A stretch of 64,000 nucleotides of DNA from Idiomarina fontislapidosi (lineage in GTDB: Bacteria > Pseudomonadota > Gammaproteobacteria > Enterobacterales > Alteromonadaceae), in NCBI RefSeq assembly GCF_003226255.1, contig NZ_QJST01000008.1, positions 62,001 through 126,000 on the forward strand, in the 5' to 3' direction. Positions within the stretch are counted from its first letter, which is position 1; each line of letters begins with the position of its first letter. A program made the translations under genes and the position numbers. Under the pieces are notes generated by a model. That model was not told where the DNA came from. It did not search any database and saw nothing but the letters and a program-made list of their open reading frames with translations. Positions 41,862 through 50,597 of the stretch are shown piece after piece.

Positions 41862-42956
41862 TTAGTTCTTTTCAACCGGTACGCGTGTAACAACCTTCAG
41901 TTCAGCTTCAATGCGACGGTTTTCTTGACGATCGGCCGCACTGTTTTCTTGCACTTTAAGTTGGCTTTCACCATGACCTACCGATTTCACTCGGCTTGCA
42001 GAAATACCATAGCTGTCCACTAATACGTCAGCCACTGACTTGGCGCGGCGCTCAGACAACCACTGGTTATACTTAGCTTCGCCAGTAGAGTCCGTGTGTC
42101 CATGAATTGTAATATCCAACTGTGGATGCTCTTTCATGAACTCAGCCATTTCAGCAATGGGTTCCATCGCGTCTTTGCGGACTTTAGAAGAGTTCAGGTC
42201 GAACTCAACAAGTAGCTCTTCGCGAATCGTTTCATTGGTGTACAGTACACAACCATTCTCATCAACTGAGTATGTCGCCGGCGTGTTTGCACAGCGGTCA
42301 CGACTATCAACTACGCCATCACCATCGCTATCTACAGCCTGTTGTGGTTCAGGCTGCGGTGCTGGTTCAGCAGGTTTTGCCGGAGCTGGACGAGGTTTCG
42401 CTTCTGTTACCGCGTCGCGTCCACCGAAGAACCATTGTAAACCGACGTTAGCAAAACCCTCGGTATAATCTTCATCAAAGCCTCGTTGAACACCACCTTC
42501 AACGCGCCACGCTAAATTATTATTAATAAATGAGCGATGACCTACAGTTGCGCGTGCTGCTTTATCAGCGACTCCACCAATATCGGTACTGACAACACCT
42601 AAACCACCGTAAACCAAATCATTAAAATGATACAGGATGTCAGAACCGTAGCTTTCGCCATAGGCGTTTCCAGTCGGATCCAAATCTGATTCCATGTAAT
42701 CATAGTAAACACGTGCTTCCCATGCTTTGGTCAGCATTACACCGACTTCAAGACCTGTCGCAAGTGTGTCGAAACCAGAATCGACAGGTACGAGTGCGTT
42801 ATTATCGATTGCAACGCGTTCAGAGTCCGGAGCAAATGCACCAAGGCGTGCGCCTACATAAATGTCGTTTTGTTCAACTTGAGTTTGTTGCGCCATCGCC
42901 GTTCCTGTCACGCCAGCGCTCACTAAAGCCAATAATATTGCGTTCAATTTGTTCAT
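41862..42956 (-). CDS. OmpA-family outer-membrane porin/anchor
   Basis: A 364-residue protein in four parts: signal peptide (MNKLNAILLALVSAGVTGTAMA), an N-terminal beta-barrel of about 180 residues ending in FANVGLQWFFGG, a Pro-rich hinge (PRPAPAKPAEPAPQPEPQQ) with a calcium-binding type repeat DSDGDGVVDSRDRC, and a C-terminal OmpA domain (ITIHGHTDSTGEAKYNQWLSERRAKSV) that grips peptidoglycan. It is expected to be abundant and to link outer membrane and wall. The frame opens at 42974, but the ATG at 42956 has AGGAG six bases upstream and correctly starts the signal. A good promoter and strong terminator flank it, consistent with high expression as a single gene. Confidence 0.9.
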   Translation of the reverse strand: MNKLNAILLALVSAGVTGTAMAQQTQVEQNDIYVGARLGAFAPDSERVAIDNNALVPVDSGFDTLATGLEVGVMLTKAWEARVYYDYMESDLDPTGNAYGESYGSDILYHFNDLVYGGLGVVSTDIGGVADKAARATVGHRSFINNNLAWRVEGGVQRGFDEDYTEGFANVGLQWFFGGRDAVTEAKPRPAPAKPAEPAPQPEPQQAVDSDGDGVVDSRDRCANTPATYSVDENGCVLYTNETIREELLVEFDLNSSKVRKDAMEPIAEMAEFMKEHPQLDITIHGHTDSTGEAKYNQWLSERRAKSVADVLVDSYGISASRVKSVGHGESQLKVQENSAADRQENRRIEAELKVVTRVPVEKN

Positions 42957-43058
42957 TGCAATCTCCTTCTTCATGCAATTAAGAATCTCGTACTTCGTCT
43001 ATTACCTAGTACGATAAATAACATATGCGGATCATAATGTTCGTTCATAATAATTAGA

Positions 43059-43086
43059 ATTATAAAGCTAAATTTTTATTTGTCAG
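43059..43086 (-). promoter_or_regulatory. sigma-70 promoter of the ompA-like gene
   Basis: CTGACA and a consensus TATAAT are separated by 16 bases on the minus strand. Transcription would start near 43052, giving a leader of roughly 95 bases, as is common for stable porin mRNAs. Confidence 0.62.
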
Positions 43087-43167
43087 ACAGGTTTGCGGTT
43101 TATTTACAAAGCGTTAAACAATAGACTGAGTGATATAAAAATACATTGATGTTAATCAGAGGCCTTA

Positions 43168-44205
43168 ATGAACGAGCTGTTTTCAGACCATGTTCTGCAG
43201 TGGTTTGATAAATTCGGGCGAAAGACCCTTCCCTGGCAAATCGATAAGACGCCGTATAAGGTGTGGCTATCAGAAATTATGCTACAACAAACACAAGTCA
43301 ATACGGTTATTCCCTATTTTAGACGATTCATAGAGCGCTTTCCATCATTATCGGCACTCGCGCAAGCCGACCAAGATGTCGTACTCAGTTTATGGACAGG
43401 TTTGGGTTATTACGCTCGCGCGCGAAATCTACACAAGGCAGCGCAATGTGCCGTTGAGCGACATGGTGGCCAGTTACCCGATACGCAAGAGGAGCTCGAG
43501 GCGCTGCCGGGGATTGGACGTTCGACCGCAGGTGCAGTGCTATCTCTTGGCTTTGGCAAGCCCGCCGCGATACTCGACGGCAACGTTAAACGCGTACTTG
43601 CGCGTTATTACGGTATTCGTGAGTGGCCCGGAAAAGCATCAGTACAGCGCTCTCTTTGGCAGCATTCAGAGGCACTCACGCCGAGCAAACGTCACGATGA
43701 CTACAACCAGGCGATGATGGATTTAGGCGCGTTGGTGTGTACTCGAGGCAAACCTGACTGTGCTCACTGCCCTTTAGCAGAACAATGTATCGCACTCAAA
43801 GAGGATGCAGTAAACACCATACCAGCACCCAAACCGAAAAAACAAAACCCTGTGCGCACGCGATACCTTCTTATCCAACGCAACCCAAAAACTCACTCGG
43901 TAATGCTTGAGCAACGTCCTGCGACAGGTATTTGGGGAGGTCTATGGAGCTTTCCGGAATATGAGAGTAAGAACGAACTATTACGTGAATTGCCAGCCGG
44001 CCCCGAGCAAGTGATCGAATTATCACCGTTTAAGCATGTCTTCAGTCATTTCACCTTAGATTGTCACCCAATCGTAGTTGACAGCGACGCTTCAAATGCC
44101 ATTAATGAAAGACAGCAACGCTGGGTATCATTCAATAAGGAAGAAGAACTAGGATACTCCGCTGTCACAGTCAAACTATTTAAAAAACTAAGGACGTTAA
44201 AATGA
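43168..44205 (+). CDS. mutY: A/G-specific adenine glycosylase
   Basis: A 345-residue base-excision enzyme removing adenine opposite 8-oxoguanine. Catalytic residues are Glu36 in [11 protein letters not shown] and Asp137 in AILDGNVKR, after the helix-hairpin-helix [14 protein letters not shown] 4Fe-4S cluster is held by Cys191, 198, 201 and 207 (C-x6-C-x2-C-x5-C). The C-terminal NUDT1-like domain ([31 protein letters not shown]) recognises 8-oxoG. AGAGG precedes the ATG by five bases. The stop overlaps the yggX start (ATGA). Confidence 0.95.
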   Translation: MNELFSDHVLQWFDKFGRKTLPWQIDKTPYKVWLSEIMLQQTQVNTVIPYFRRFIERFPSLSALAQADQDVVLSLWTGLGYYARARNLHKAAQCAVERHGGQLPDTQEELEALPGIGRSTAGAVLSLGFGKPAAILDGNVKRVLARYYGIREWPGKASVQRSLWQHSEALTPSKRHDDYNQAMMDLGALVCTRGKPDCAHCPLAEQCIALKEDAVNTIPAPKPKKQNPVRTRYLLIQRNPKTHSVMLEQRPATGIWGGLWSFPEYESKNELLRELPAGPEQVIELSPFKHVFSHFTLDCHPIVVDSDASNAINERQQRWVSFNKEEELGYSAVTVKLFKKLRTLK

Positions 44206-44477
44206 GTAGAACCGTTTATTGCGAATATTTACAAAAAGAAGCCGAGGGGCTGGACTTCCAGCTTTACCCGGGCGAACTAGGCGAACGTATTTTTAATCAC
44301 ATATCCAAAGAGGCATGGGCTGAATGGCAAAAAAAGCAGACCATGCTGATTAACGAAAATCGTCTAAATATGATGGCCGAGGACGATCGAAAATTCTTAG
44401 AAGAACGTATGAAAGAGTTCCTATTCGAAAGAAAGGACGTCACGGTGGAAGGCTATACACCACCGAGTGAATCATAA
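44202..44477 (+). CDS. yggX: Fe(2+)-trafficking protein YggX
   Basis: A 91-residue protein matching YggX: it starts [26 protein letters not shown], with the conserved Cys near residue 7, continues through [24 protein letters not shown] and ends with an acidic helix and [16 protein letters not shown]. YggX protects Fe-S enzymes from oxidative damage in Salmonella and E. coli. It is translationally coupled to mutY (four-base overlap), the conserved pair; MutY itself carries an Fe-S cluster. Confidence 0.93.
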   Translation: MSRTVYCEYLQKEAEGLDFQLYPGELGERIFNHISKEAWAEWQKKQTMLINENRLNMMAEDDRKFLEERMKEFLFERKDVTVEGYTPPSES

Positions 44478-44621
44478 ATCTGAAATAGAGCTAACACAGT
44501 AATTTATTTTTGACTAATATATTGACAATAGCTTTGGCTTATGAAGCTTTAAGGCTCTGTGAGTAGAGATAAAAAAGCCAATCTGTTAGACTACTAACGA
44601 ATTCATGAAAAGGGAGTCTAT

Positions 44622-45737
44622 ATGAAAGCGCCATCCTGGCGAAGAGCCGTCCTAAAAGTAGGCAGTGCGCTCATTGCGCCAGATGAAACCGGAGTGAGTA
44701 CCAAGTACCTACTGCCCATCGCCCGTTTTATTAACGAGTGTCGAGAACGCGGCCAAGAAGTCGTACTCGTTTCTTCAGGCAGTGTTGCCGCTGGAAGAAA
44801 GCACATTCCATTTGAGCATCAGAAGCTACCCGTTACTGTCCGAAAAGCCATGTCAGCTGTTGGTCAGAACGAAATGATGGCATATTGGTCGCGCTTTTTT
44901 GACTTTCCATGCGCCCAACTATTGATGACACATAGTGACTTACGTGACCGTGCTCGTTACGTAAGTATCAAGAACACACTCAACAGATTGTTAGAACACA
45001 ATGTTTTACCTGTTGTAAACGAAAACGATGCACTCGCGACAGACGAGATGAAAGTCGGTGATAACGACAACCTAGCGGCGATGGTCGCAACCCTCGTTGA
45101 CGCCGATGCGTTGTTCATTTGCTCAGACATTGATGGTCTGTATGACGCTGACCCTAATGTAAACCCTGACGCGAAAAAGATTCCTGTCGTTGAGCAAATC
45201 GACGAGAGCATATACTCATTAGCCGGTGGCTCAGTCAGTGCTGTAGGCACAGGCGGCATGAGAACCAAAGTAGAAGCTGCTGAAAAAGCGACTTCACACG
45301 GTATCGATACCTACATCGTCAATGGCCGCAAAGGTGAAACCTTTGAGTCGTTGTTGCAAGGTGAAATTCCGGGCACGTTATTTAGACGTCAATCAGACCC
45401 AATTAGCAATAAGAAGCACTGGTTACGTCACACGCTCGTCGCGCAAGGCGAAGTCTTAATCGATGAGGGCGCAGAGAAAGCTTTATTAGAGAACGGTGCG
45501 TCACTGCTCAGTTCGGGCATTGTCGACGTTCAAGGCGACTTTGACCGAGGCGACGCGGTACTTGTCCGCAGCGCCAATGATACCGACGCTATCGCCAAGG
45601 GCATTTGCCAATATAGCTCACACGAATTAATGCACATCAAGGGTCAACAAACGGAAGATATCGCTGAACAGTTCGGCTATAGCCCAATTACTGAAGTGAT
45701 TCACCGTGACGATTTGATGATTTTGGAGGACTCATGA
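44622..45737 (+). CDS. proB: glutamate 5-kinase
   Basis: A 371-residue enzyme phosphorylating glutamate, the feedback-inhibited first step of proline synthesis. The amino-acid-kinase domain shows VLKVGSALI, VVLVSSGSVAAGRKHI, VVNENDALATDEMKVGDNDNLAA and the nucleotide loop AVGTGGMRTKVEAA. A C-terminal PUA domain (GEVLIDEGAEKALLENGASLLSSGIVDVQGDFDRGD) is present, as in E. coli ProB. AAGGGAG lies five bases before the ATG. Two TTGAC-type boxes (44510 and 44522) lie upstream but no convincing -10 was found. The end overlaps proA (ATGA). Confidence 0.95.
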   Translation: MKAPSWRRAVLKVGSALIAPDETGVSTKYLLPIARFINECRERGQEVVLVSSGSVAAGRKHIPFEHQKLPVTVRKAMSAVGQNEMMAYWSRFFDFPCAQLLMTHSDLRDRARYVSIKNTLNRLLEHNVLPVVNENDALATDEMKVGDNDNLAAMVATLVDADALFICSDIDGLYDADPNVNPDAKKIPVVEQIDESIYSLAGGSVSAVGTGGMRTKVEAAEKATSHGIDTYIVNGRKGETFESLLQGEIPGTLFRRQSDPISNKKHWLRHTLVAQGEVLIDEGAEKALLENGASLLSSGIVDVQGDFDRGDAVLVRSANDTDAIAKGICQYSSHELMHIKGQQTEDIAEQFGYSPITEVIHRDDLMILEDS

Positions 45738-46987
45738 GTCAAGATTTAGCACAACAAATTGCCAAGCGCGCAGCCGATGCAGCGCATGCTGTGGCCACTT
45801 TATCAGAAAAAGAGAAAAACGCCGTTCTGCAGAAAATGGCTGATACTATTCGTGCACACAAGGACGAAATCCTTAAAGTAAACGAAACCGATATGCAGTC
45901 AGGTAAAGAGAAAGGTTTAAGTGACGCCATGATGGATCGCTTACACCTGACCGCAGAACGTGTCGAGGGGATGGCAACCGCGATTGAAGAAATCATCGAT
46001 TTACAAGATCCAGTGGGCGACAGCTACTTGCTAGAAGAACGTCCAAATGGATTGAAAATTGAAAAAATGCGCATCCCACTGGGCGTCATCTGCATGATTT
46101 ATGAAGCACGTCCTAACGTTACAGCGGACGCAGGTGCATTGTGCTTTAAGTCAGGCAATGCGGTGATCCTACGCTGCGGACGCGAAGCAATCGAGAGTAG
46201 TAAAGCCATTGCTGCGGCACTGCATGAAGCACTTGAGCAAAGTGGTTTGCCAAAAGATGTCATCACAGTGGTTCCTACACCAGACCGTGAAGTTATGACT
46301 GAGTTGCTGCAACAGAAAGACTATATTGACTTAGTGATCCCACGCGGCGGTGAGGGACTGATTCACTTTGTCAGTGATACCAGCAAGATCCCTGTCATTC
46401 AGCACTATAAAGGCGTTTGTCACCTCTATGTTGATAAAGATGCTGATTTAGACAAAGCACTCGCGATTTTGCTTAACGGTAAGACGCAGCGTACAGGCGT
46501 ATGTAACGCGCTTGAAGGCTTGTTAGTGCATCAAGACATCGCAGATAAGTTCTTGCCGATGGCTGCCAAGGCTTTAGCAGAAAAAGACGTCACAGTGCAC
46601 GCCTGCAACAAATCAGTCAGCTATTTTGATGGTGCTGATGAAATCGCAGTCGATGATTTCGGTCAAGAATACCTTGCCCTTGAAATTGCTATCCGCACTG
46701 TTGATGACTTTGATGGCGCGCTTGAACACATCAAACGTTTTGGTAGCGGACACACTGAAGTTATCATTACAGAGAACGACCAAACAGCAAAACGCTTTAT
46801 CCGCGAAGTCGATTCAGCGGTTACCATGGCGAACGCCTCTTCGCGTTTCTCTGATGGCGGTCAATTGGGTCTCGGTGCAGAGATCGGTATCTCTACGAGT
46901 AAGCTACACGCTTATGGTCCGATGGGCTTGCAAGCGCTCACTACCGAGAAATTTGTGGTCACAGGTAACGGTCAGATTCGTGACTAA
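45734..46987 (+). CDS. proA: glutamate-5-semialdehyde dehydrogenase (gamma-glutamyl phosphate reductase)
   Basis: A 417-residue NADPH enzyme reducing gamma-glutamyl phosphate to the semialdehyde; full length as in E. coli. Signatures: PLGVICMIYEARPNVTADAGALCFKSGNAVILRCG, the catalytic Cys257 in KTQRTGVCNALEG, RFGSGHTEVIIT and the NASSRFSDGGQLGLGAEIGISTSKLHAYGPMGL block. It overlaps proB by four bases, giving a coupled proBA operon that ends at a terminator 22 bases on. proC is elsewhere in the window. Confidence 0.96.
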   Translation: MSQDLAQQIAKRAADAAHAVATLSEKEKNAVLQKMADTIRAHKDEILKVNETDMQSGKEKGLSDAMMDRLHLTAERVEGMATAIEEIIDLQDPVGDSYLLEERPNGLKIEKMRIPLGVICMIYEARPNVTADAGALCFKSGNAVILRCGREAIESSKAIAAALHEALEQSGLPKDVITVVPTPDREVMTELLQQKDYIDLVIPRGGEGLIHFVSDTSKIPVIQHYKGVCHLYVDKDADLDKALAILLNGKTQRTGVCNALEGLLVHQDIADKFLPMAAKALAEKDVTVHACNKSVSYFDGADEIAVDDFGQEYLALEIAIRTVDDFDGALEHIKRFGSGHTEVIITENDQTAKRFIREVDSAVTMANASSRFSDGGQLGLGAEIGISTSKLHAYGPMGLQALTTEKFVVTGNGQIRD

Positions 46988-47008
46988 CCGAAACCTCTGA
47001 GAGCATAC

Positions 47009-47045
47009 AAAAAGGCCCGCCAATTGAAATTGACGGGCCTTTTTA
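47009..47045. terminator. bidirectional terminator between proA and waaA-kdkA
   Basis: AGGCCCGCCAATT and AATTGACGGGCCT pair through 13 positions with one mismatch (a G-U pair on the minus strand), with A- and T-runs on the two sides. It can end proBA and the converging LPS-core gene. Confidence 0.88.
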
Positions 47046-47068
47046 TACTGACCTGTCTGAATATGTGA

Positions 47069-49063
47069 TTAGCCTTTTTCGTAGCCCGTTAAAAGCTCTG
47101 GCCAATCTCGGCTCTCTTTCCAATAAAACGTCTCATGCTTCGCTTTTTCTTTTTTCAGTGAGCGTAGCAACCGTTCTAAATTTTCTTTCTTCCAATCACC
47201 CGGTTCTCTAAAGCCACATTTATCAAAATCCACGATCCAAGGCTTATCATTGTCATCGAGCATAATGTTGTGACAATTTAAATCCGAGTGGTAGACGTTC
47301 TTATCATGTAACTGACGAATGGCTGCGCCCAAAGATTGCCATTGTTCTTCATTCAGTTGCCGCTCGCTTAACAAGCGACATACGTCCACAGCGCCAGGAA
47401 TGACTTCCACCAAGATATCAGCGGTATAGCTCATTACACCCACTTTACGCATGCGTGCAGCAATTGGTCTGGGCACGGGCAGGTTTTGGTTTCGAAGTTT
47501 CACCAATAAATCAAATTCAGCAATCGCACGGCTGCGTTCAACAGGTTCTCGCATGAACTTATCTTTGTTCACCTTACCCACTAAACCGCCCCGATAATAA
47601 TGCCGTAGCACCATACCGTGATCACCCTGCTGAATAAACCAAACGGTTGCTCGACCCGCCGCGTTACCAGCAATCGCCTTTTTCTGCTGCCAATATTTAG
47701 CAGAAAAGAAGTTATCCTCAAATTCTGGCAACACGTCCTTATCAAACTTAATCACATCACGTTTTGTCGTAAATGTCGCTATCATTTGCTGTCCTATATC
47801 GCTAAACCTTTGCGCATGGGCTAACATGCGTCGACTGGCGCCCTGATGCGTGCTAAGCACGTGTTCAGCGGCACTTACGCTCGCTTTTCTTACTGAATCA
47901 TTATCAAACAAATGTTGCAGCGGTGTGGCAAGATCAAAATCCTTTGCCCAGTGCACACTCCCCTGCTTATCCAATAGCCGATACACCTCGGCAAAATTAA
48001 ATATGTTGTCCCCGCTAATAACAGCCGAGCCCGCCGCCACTGCTTCCAACGGATTATGTCCACCGCGCTCAATTAAGCTACCGCCGACAAATGTAACATG
48101 TGCAACACTGCACCACTTCAACATTTCACCGATTGTATCTGCCAATAAAACCTGACAATCGCTTGTCACGCCGGTTGTTCGAAGCGTGCTTCGGCGGCTC
48201 CATTTAATCTCAGCCTCTTGCAACAGCTCTGCAACCCCGTCAAATCGCTCAGGGTGTCGCGGAGCCCAAATTAGCAGTGCTTCTGGATACTTTTTCAATA
48301 GCTGCTGATGCGCGCGTAGCACCGCATTTTCCTCACCTGGGTGCGTGCTCGCAGCAAGCCACACTGGTCGTTGCTCGGACAAACAAAGCAACTGTTCAGC
48401 AGCCAATTGTTCTGATGTGGGCACCGAAACATCATATTTCAAGTTCCCGTCAACATAGAGCCGCTCATTTCGCATACCGAGGCATCGCATACGTCGAGCA
48501 GAGGCACGTGACTGAGCGCCAGCATAGGCAAGGCTTTTCCAACTGTCACGTACTAATCGATCTACTCGCGCATACCCTCGAGCTGACCGCTTTGATAGCC
48601 GCGCGTTTAAAAGACTCACAGGAATGTAGCGCCGGCTCGCATGATGCATCAAGTTTGGCCAAAGTTCTGTTTCCATCACCCATATCGCACGCGGTCTCAG
48701 TTGCGACAAAAACCGGCGTACGGAACATGGGTTATCGATAGGTAAATAGCACACGCTGACACTATCGCCAAAGCTTTGTTTGATGAGGCGACGCGCTGTC
48801 GGTGTCATGCAACTAATCGTGATGGGACAATTGGGAAACTGTTCGATGGCCTGTCGGATAAGACTCCGAGCAGCAATAGTTTCGCCTACCGATACCGTAT
48901 GAATAAGAAGCCCGTTCTGCTTATCGGTTGAAGCGTTCATAATACCAAGGCGCTCACGCAGGTATTTGCGATACCCAGCATCCCTGCGTCCTCGATAAAA
49001 AAACCAAGCAAGCGCCAGCGGCGTGATAGCCGTCATCACACCGCCGTAGAGCCAACGTAACAT
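47069..49063 (-). CDS. waaA: fused Kdo transferase (WaaA) and Kdo kinase (KdkA)
   Basis: A 664-residue protein joining two inner-core LPS enzymes. Residues 1 to about 425 are a WaaA glycosyltransferase: an N-terminal membrane anchor, HTVSVGE (acceptor side), METELWPN, LLNARLSKRS, GNLKYD, ASTHPGEE and GGSLIERGGHNPLE (CMP-Kdo side). From about residue 436 the sequence matches the Kdo kinase family: AGNAAGRATVWF, then the kinase catalytic loop HSDLNCHN (592-599, Asp594) and DFD at 612. KdkA phosphorylates Kdo at O-4 in species with a single Kdo, such as Haemophilus and Vibrio, so a mono-Kdo core is inferred. The frame opens with TTG at 49090; the ATG at 49063, three bases after the upstream stop, is preferred. 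Normally the two activities are separate proteins. Confidence 0.88.
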   Translation of the reverse strand: MLRWLYGGVMTAITPLALAWFFYRGRRDAGYRKYLRERLGIMNASTDKQNGLLIHTVSVGETIAARSLIRQAIEQFPNCPITISCMTPTARRLIKQSFGDSVSVCYLPIDNPCSVRRFLSQLRPRAIWVMETELWPNLMHHASRRYIPVSLLNARLSKRSARGYARVDRLVRDSWKSLAYAGAQSRASARRMRCLGMRNERLYVDGNLKYDVSVPTSEQLAAEQLLCLSEQRPVWLAASTHPGEENAVLRAHQQLLKKYPEALLIWAPRHPERFDGVAELLQEAEIKWSRRSTLRTTGVTSDCQVLLADTIGEMLKWCSVAHVTFVGGSLIERGGHNPLEAVAAGSAVISGDNIFNFAEVYRLLDKQGSVHWAKDFDLATPLQHLFDNDSVRKASVSAAEHVLSTHQGASRRMLAHAQRFSDIGQQMIATFTTKRDVIKFDKDVLPEFEDNFFSAKYWQQKKAIAGNAAGRATVWFIQQGDHGMVLRHYYRGGLVGKVNKDKFMREPVERSRAIAEFDLLVKLRNQNLPVPRPIAARMRKVGVMSYTADILVEVIPGAVDVCRLLSERQLNEEQWQSLGAAIRQLHDKNVYHSDLNCHNIMLDDNDKPWIVDFDKCGFREPGDWKKENLERLLRSLKKEKAKHETFYWKESRDWPELLTGYEKG

Positions 49064-49065
49064 CG

Positions 49066-49818
49066 TTATTGCCAGTATTCGGCTATCCAACGGGTCGGCA
49101 GCACTTTACGGTACCATTTACCGCTACGACCAGCCAACGCATCATCTGGGTGTGGCTTGCCATGGAAAATGATCACACGCGCGTCATTAGGGATCCGAGG
49201 CTGTTGGAAAAAGCTCAATGGAAACGGACGAATACAGTGGCGCTTAAAGCTTCGGCACCATTGCTCCGGCCAATATTTAAGGCGGTTTTGGCGATCGACA
49301 AACTGAGTAATATACTCTTGCTCATTGCGCACAGGATCAGTGGCCTTTTCGGGATCCGCCTTTAAGTAATCAAGCGCATCCTCATGCGCGCCTGCTTCAA
49401 AGCGGAACACCGAGGTATTACCGGTCGCGTCTGATTTATCCCACTCTTTGATCACCATGAAGTCGCCTTCAGGAGTAAAGAAATCATCGAGCGAGCCAAC
49501 AATAACAATATCCAAATCAAGGAACAAAGTCGGTCCCGTCAGATCCGACAAAGGATTTGCAAAGCACGTGAGTTTTAACCATCCGTGCGCTTTTGCCCAC
49601 GGCTTTTTCTCGTCAAAGTCCTCAAACCCAATCTTCGGAATTGGCTTCACTTCGACCTCACTGCGAATCCCCTCAGCTTCGTCAGTAAAGCATACAAATC
49701 GGTGTGGCAGACTTAAATTACGGCTGACCATGGAATATAGCGTATTCACATAATCGCTACCGTATTTGTCACCCCATTTTATGCAGATTACATTCACTTT
49801 TTGTTGTGCGTCGCTCAT
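49066..49818 (-). CDS. putative glycosyltransferase upstream of waaA-kdkA
   Basis: A 250-residue cytoplasmic protein. The N-terminus (VNVICIKWGDKYGSDYVNTLYSMV), FVCFTDEAEGI and PTLFLDLDIVIVGSLD resemble GT-A family 8-like transferases; DLD at 101-103 would be the metal-binding DxD motif. Later NEQEYITQFVD and VIIFHGKPHPDDA (a metal-binding HGK) complete the pattern. Many such proteins are unnamed. GGGAG precedes the ATG by five bases, and the stop is three bases before waaA-kdkA, so it is most likely co-expressed and may add a sugar to the LPS core or another surface glycan. Donor and acceptor are unknown. Confidence 0.68.
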   Translation of the reverse strand: MSDAQQKVNVICIKWGDKYGSDYVNTLYSMVSRNLSLPHRFVCFTDEAEGIRSEVEVKPIPKIGFEDFDEKKPWAKAHGWLKLTCFANPLSDLTGPTLFLDLDIVIVGSLDDFFTPEGDFMVIKEWDKSDATGNTSVFRFEAGAHEDALDYLKADPEKATDPVRNEQEYITQFVDRQNRLKYWPEQWCRSFKRHCIRPFPLSFFQQPRIPNDARVIIFHGKPHPDDALAGRSGKWYRKVLPTRWIAEYWQ

Positions 49819-49931
49819 AACGGCTCCCTAATCATCTAATCTGCCCATAATGCCACAAATTAAAGCAGTTCGGTATTAGATCCTATCCCAAGATTAGCAC
49901 GTAACTGAAGGCAAAGAGGAGTATTCACTAT

Positions 49932-50597
49932 ATGACCAAACACATCGCTCAAGCCGATTTAGCAAATATGGATAACCGCCACCGCGTTAACTTCATTAAC
50001 TCACTATCGGGTTATAAAAGCGCGAATTTAATTGGCACAAGCAGCCGTAAAAATGAAGACAATTTAGCCATTGTTAGCTCAGTGGTTCATTTGGGCGCTA
50101 ATCCACCACTGATTGGTTTTATTATGCGTCCCAACTCAGTCGAGCGACATACACTTGAAAACATCGAGGAAACAGGTGTTTACACGATAAACCATGTATC
50201 GCAGTCGATAGTCAAAGCCGCTCATCAAACGGCGGCGCGTTATGACCGTACGACGTCCGAGTTTGAGGCGACTGGTTTAACACCGGAACGTTGTAATGGT
50301 TTTCATGCGCCTCTCGTTAAAGAAAGTCCATTGACGATGGGTGTTAAATTGGTCGAGATCACCAATATTACGCACAACGGAACCGATTTCGTTATCGGTG
50401 AAATTCAATGGATCCAAACTCGAGAAGAAGCAATACAGGAAGACGGTTATATTGACTTGACCCAGTTAGAAACTGTCGCTGTGTCGGGACTCGATTGCTA
50501 TCACAGCACTTCGAGACTGTTTCGTCTGAGCTATGCTAAACCGGATAAATCGGTCAAAGAAATTCCGTTAAAGGGTATCTCAGCAAGCAATGACTAA
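49932..50597 (+). CDS. flavin reductase-like FMN-binding split-barrel protein
   Basis: A 221-residue protein of the flavin reductase-like (DIM6/NTAB) group. Seen: SGYKSANLIGTSSRKNEDNLAIVSSVVHLGANPPLIGFIMRP, which forms the FMN-binding barrel strands, HTLENIEETGVYTINHVS, and HAPLVKESPLTMGVKLVEI. Members reduce flavins with NAD(P)H or only bind FMN; the exact reaction is unknown. GAGGAG lies eight bases upstream of the ATG. Its 3' end overlaps the photolyase gene by eight bases, so the flavin protein and a flavin-dependent photolyase are co-expressed; supplying or reducing flavin for the photolyase is a reasonable but untested inference. Confidence 0.75.
   Translation: MTKHIAQADLANMDNRHRVNFINSLSGYKSANLIGTSSRKNEDNLAIVSSVVHLGANPPLIGFIMRPNSVERHTLENIEETGVYTINHVSQSIVKAAHQTAARYDRTTSEFEATGLTPERCNGFHAPLVKESPLTMGVKLVEITNITHNGTDFVIGEIQWIQTREEAIQEDGYIDLTQLETVAVSGLDCYHSTSRLFRLSYAKPDKSVKEIPLKGISASND

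Noticed and set aside
44510-44527. Two TTGAC-type -35 boxes upstream of proB
   Set aside because: No acceptable -10 element lies at 16-18 bases from either box, so I did not call a promoter.
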